The notes under the pieces: generated by a model
The model's database searches: none
Told to the model about the DNA's origin: nothing
What the model saw: the letters and a program-made list of their open reading frames with translations, nothing else
Origin: Spirochaetaceae bacterium
GTDB lineage: Bacteria > Spirochaetota > Spirochaetia > Treponematales > Breznakiellaceae
Length of the DNA stretch: 5,392 bases
Reading direction: 5' to 3'
Assembly (NCBI GenBank): GCA_031273985.1
Contig: JAISQV010000198.1
Location: forward strand, 1 to 5,392
Part shown: piece by piece, positions 5,170 to 5,392 of the stretch
Layout: every line of letters begins with the position of its first letter
Numbering within the stretch: position 1 is the first letter of the stretch
Position numbers and translations under genes: made by a program

Positions 5170-5197
5170 AAAAAATTCCCGGCGTGTTACGCCGTGG
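5170..5197 (-). terminator. Possible intrinsic terminator or attenuator before bioY
   Basis: On the minus strand CGGCGT-AAC-ACGCCG forms a perfect 6-base-pair hairpin (5180-5194). A bulged extension of CC/GG (5196-5197 with 5178-5179) is possible. It is followed by AATTTTTT (5170-5177). The stem lies 22 bases past the stop of the LEA-like gene and the T tract directly abuts the bioY Shine-Dalgarno. It could end the upstream transcript or make bioY expression conditional on read-through. The stem is short, so confidence is moderate. Confidence 0.45.
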
Positions 5198-5216
5198 TAT
5201 GGGCGAATCAAAGGCC

Positions 5217-5392
5217 TTACTCCCTAACAAGGGTTCTCCCCGATGAATCGTAAGTCCAGCGGAAATGCGGCAGAAAGGCAAAACCCGTGTTTACCAGCGC
5301 CGTACCGGTGAAGCGGTAGTCCACCTGCCGGAGCGCGGCGATTTCGTCCAAAAGGCCGCGGTTCATGTTGATAAAGTTCATGACCAGGGCTA
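5217..5392 (-). CDS. LEA type 2 (WHy-like) protein, C-terminal fragment
   Basis: The last 57 codons of a gene whose start lies beyond the window; stop TAA at 5217-5219, first whole codon ends at 5390. The visible part reads NRGLLDEIAALRQVDYRFTG, then TALVNTGFAFLPHFRWTYDSSG and a short charged tail. A leucine-rich stretch followed by (V/I)xYRFxGTA, LPHFRW and a terminal DSSG is the pattern of LEA-14-like (WHy) domains. These are often lipoprotein-anchored, periplasmic beta-sandwich proteins in spirochaetes and other bacteria, with no clear biochemical role. The signal peptide and first half cannot be checked. The gene is 61 bases upstream of bioY on the same strand, with a hairpin between them, so co-transcription is uncertain. 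The family call is from pattern recall only. Confidence 0.55.
   Translation of the reverse strand, partial: ALVMNFINMNRGLLDEIAALRQVDYRFTGTALVNTGFAFLPHFRWTYDSSGRTLVRE

Noticed and set aside
5222..5233. CCCT-AACA-AGGG mini-palindrome at the end of the LEA-like gene
   Set aside because: A 4-base stem inside coding sequence is expected by chance and has no following T tract.
5156..5260. BirA- or BioR-type operator upstream of bioY
   Set aside because: Neither the TTGTAAACC/GGTTTACAA type of palindrome nor a TTATAGATAA-like site is present in the gap.

Overview
The window is GC-rich DNA in which every convincing gene reads on the minus strand, so it is best followed from the right end to the left. 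Short AT-richer gaps separate the transcription units. The gene content suggests a treponeme-like spirochaete: a LEA-14-like protein, a FecR-domain protein beside an outer-membrane barrel, a nuclease-like orphan of a type I recall from treponemes and clostridia, and a long homopolymeric C/G tract. This placement is an inference from family recall. No ribosomal or other phylogenetic marker is present.

Right end (5217-5392): the 3' end of a gene for a LEA type 2 (WHy-domain-like) protein. A 61-base gap follows, holding a small hairpin with a T tract that could be a terminator or attenuator. Then comes a compact three-gene cluster for biotin uptake, bioY-bioM-bioN (5155 down to 3197). It encodes an energy-coupling-factor transporter: BioY is the biotin-binding S component, BioM the ATPase and BioN the transmembrane T component. 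The genes overlap by 23 and 13 bases, which implies translational coupling. No biotin synthesis gene or BirA gene is visible. A strong stem-loop encloses the bioN stop codon.

Middle (591-3091): an AT-rich 159-base gap carries a good candidate promoter (TTGAAG-17-TACTAT). It leads a second operon of three exported proteins. The first is a 173-residue secreted protein with degenerate S-layer-homology-like repeats. The second is a 398-residue predicted outer-membrane beta-barrel, and the third a 238-residue FecR-domain protein. The first two join by a TGATG overlap, and the third follows after 12 bases with its own strong Shine-Dalgarno. Together they look like an uncharacterised cell-envelope module, and this is the most interesting set of genes here.

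Left end (1-590): a 261-base gap after the FecR gene holds a run of 17 C residues, a 40-base-period direct repeat, and a plus-strand ribosome-binding site with tandem ATGs that lead straight into the C run. This arrangement resembles a phase-variable contingency locus or the relic of one. Beyond it lies a 105-residue nuclease-like gene. Its reading frame departs from the family I recall exactly where a palindromic, IS-end-like element (62-118) begins, so it is probably truncated by a MITE-like insertion.
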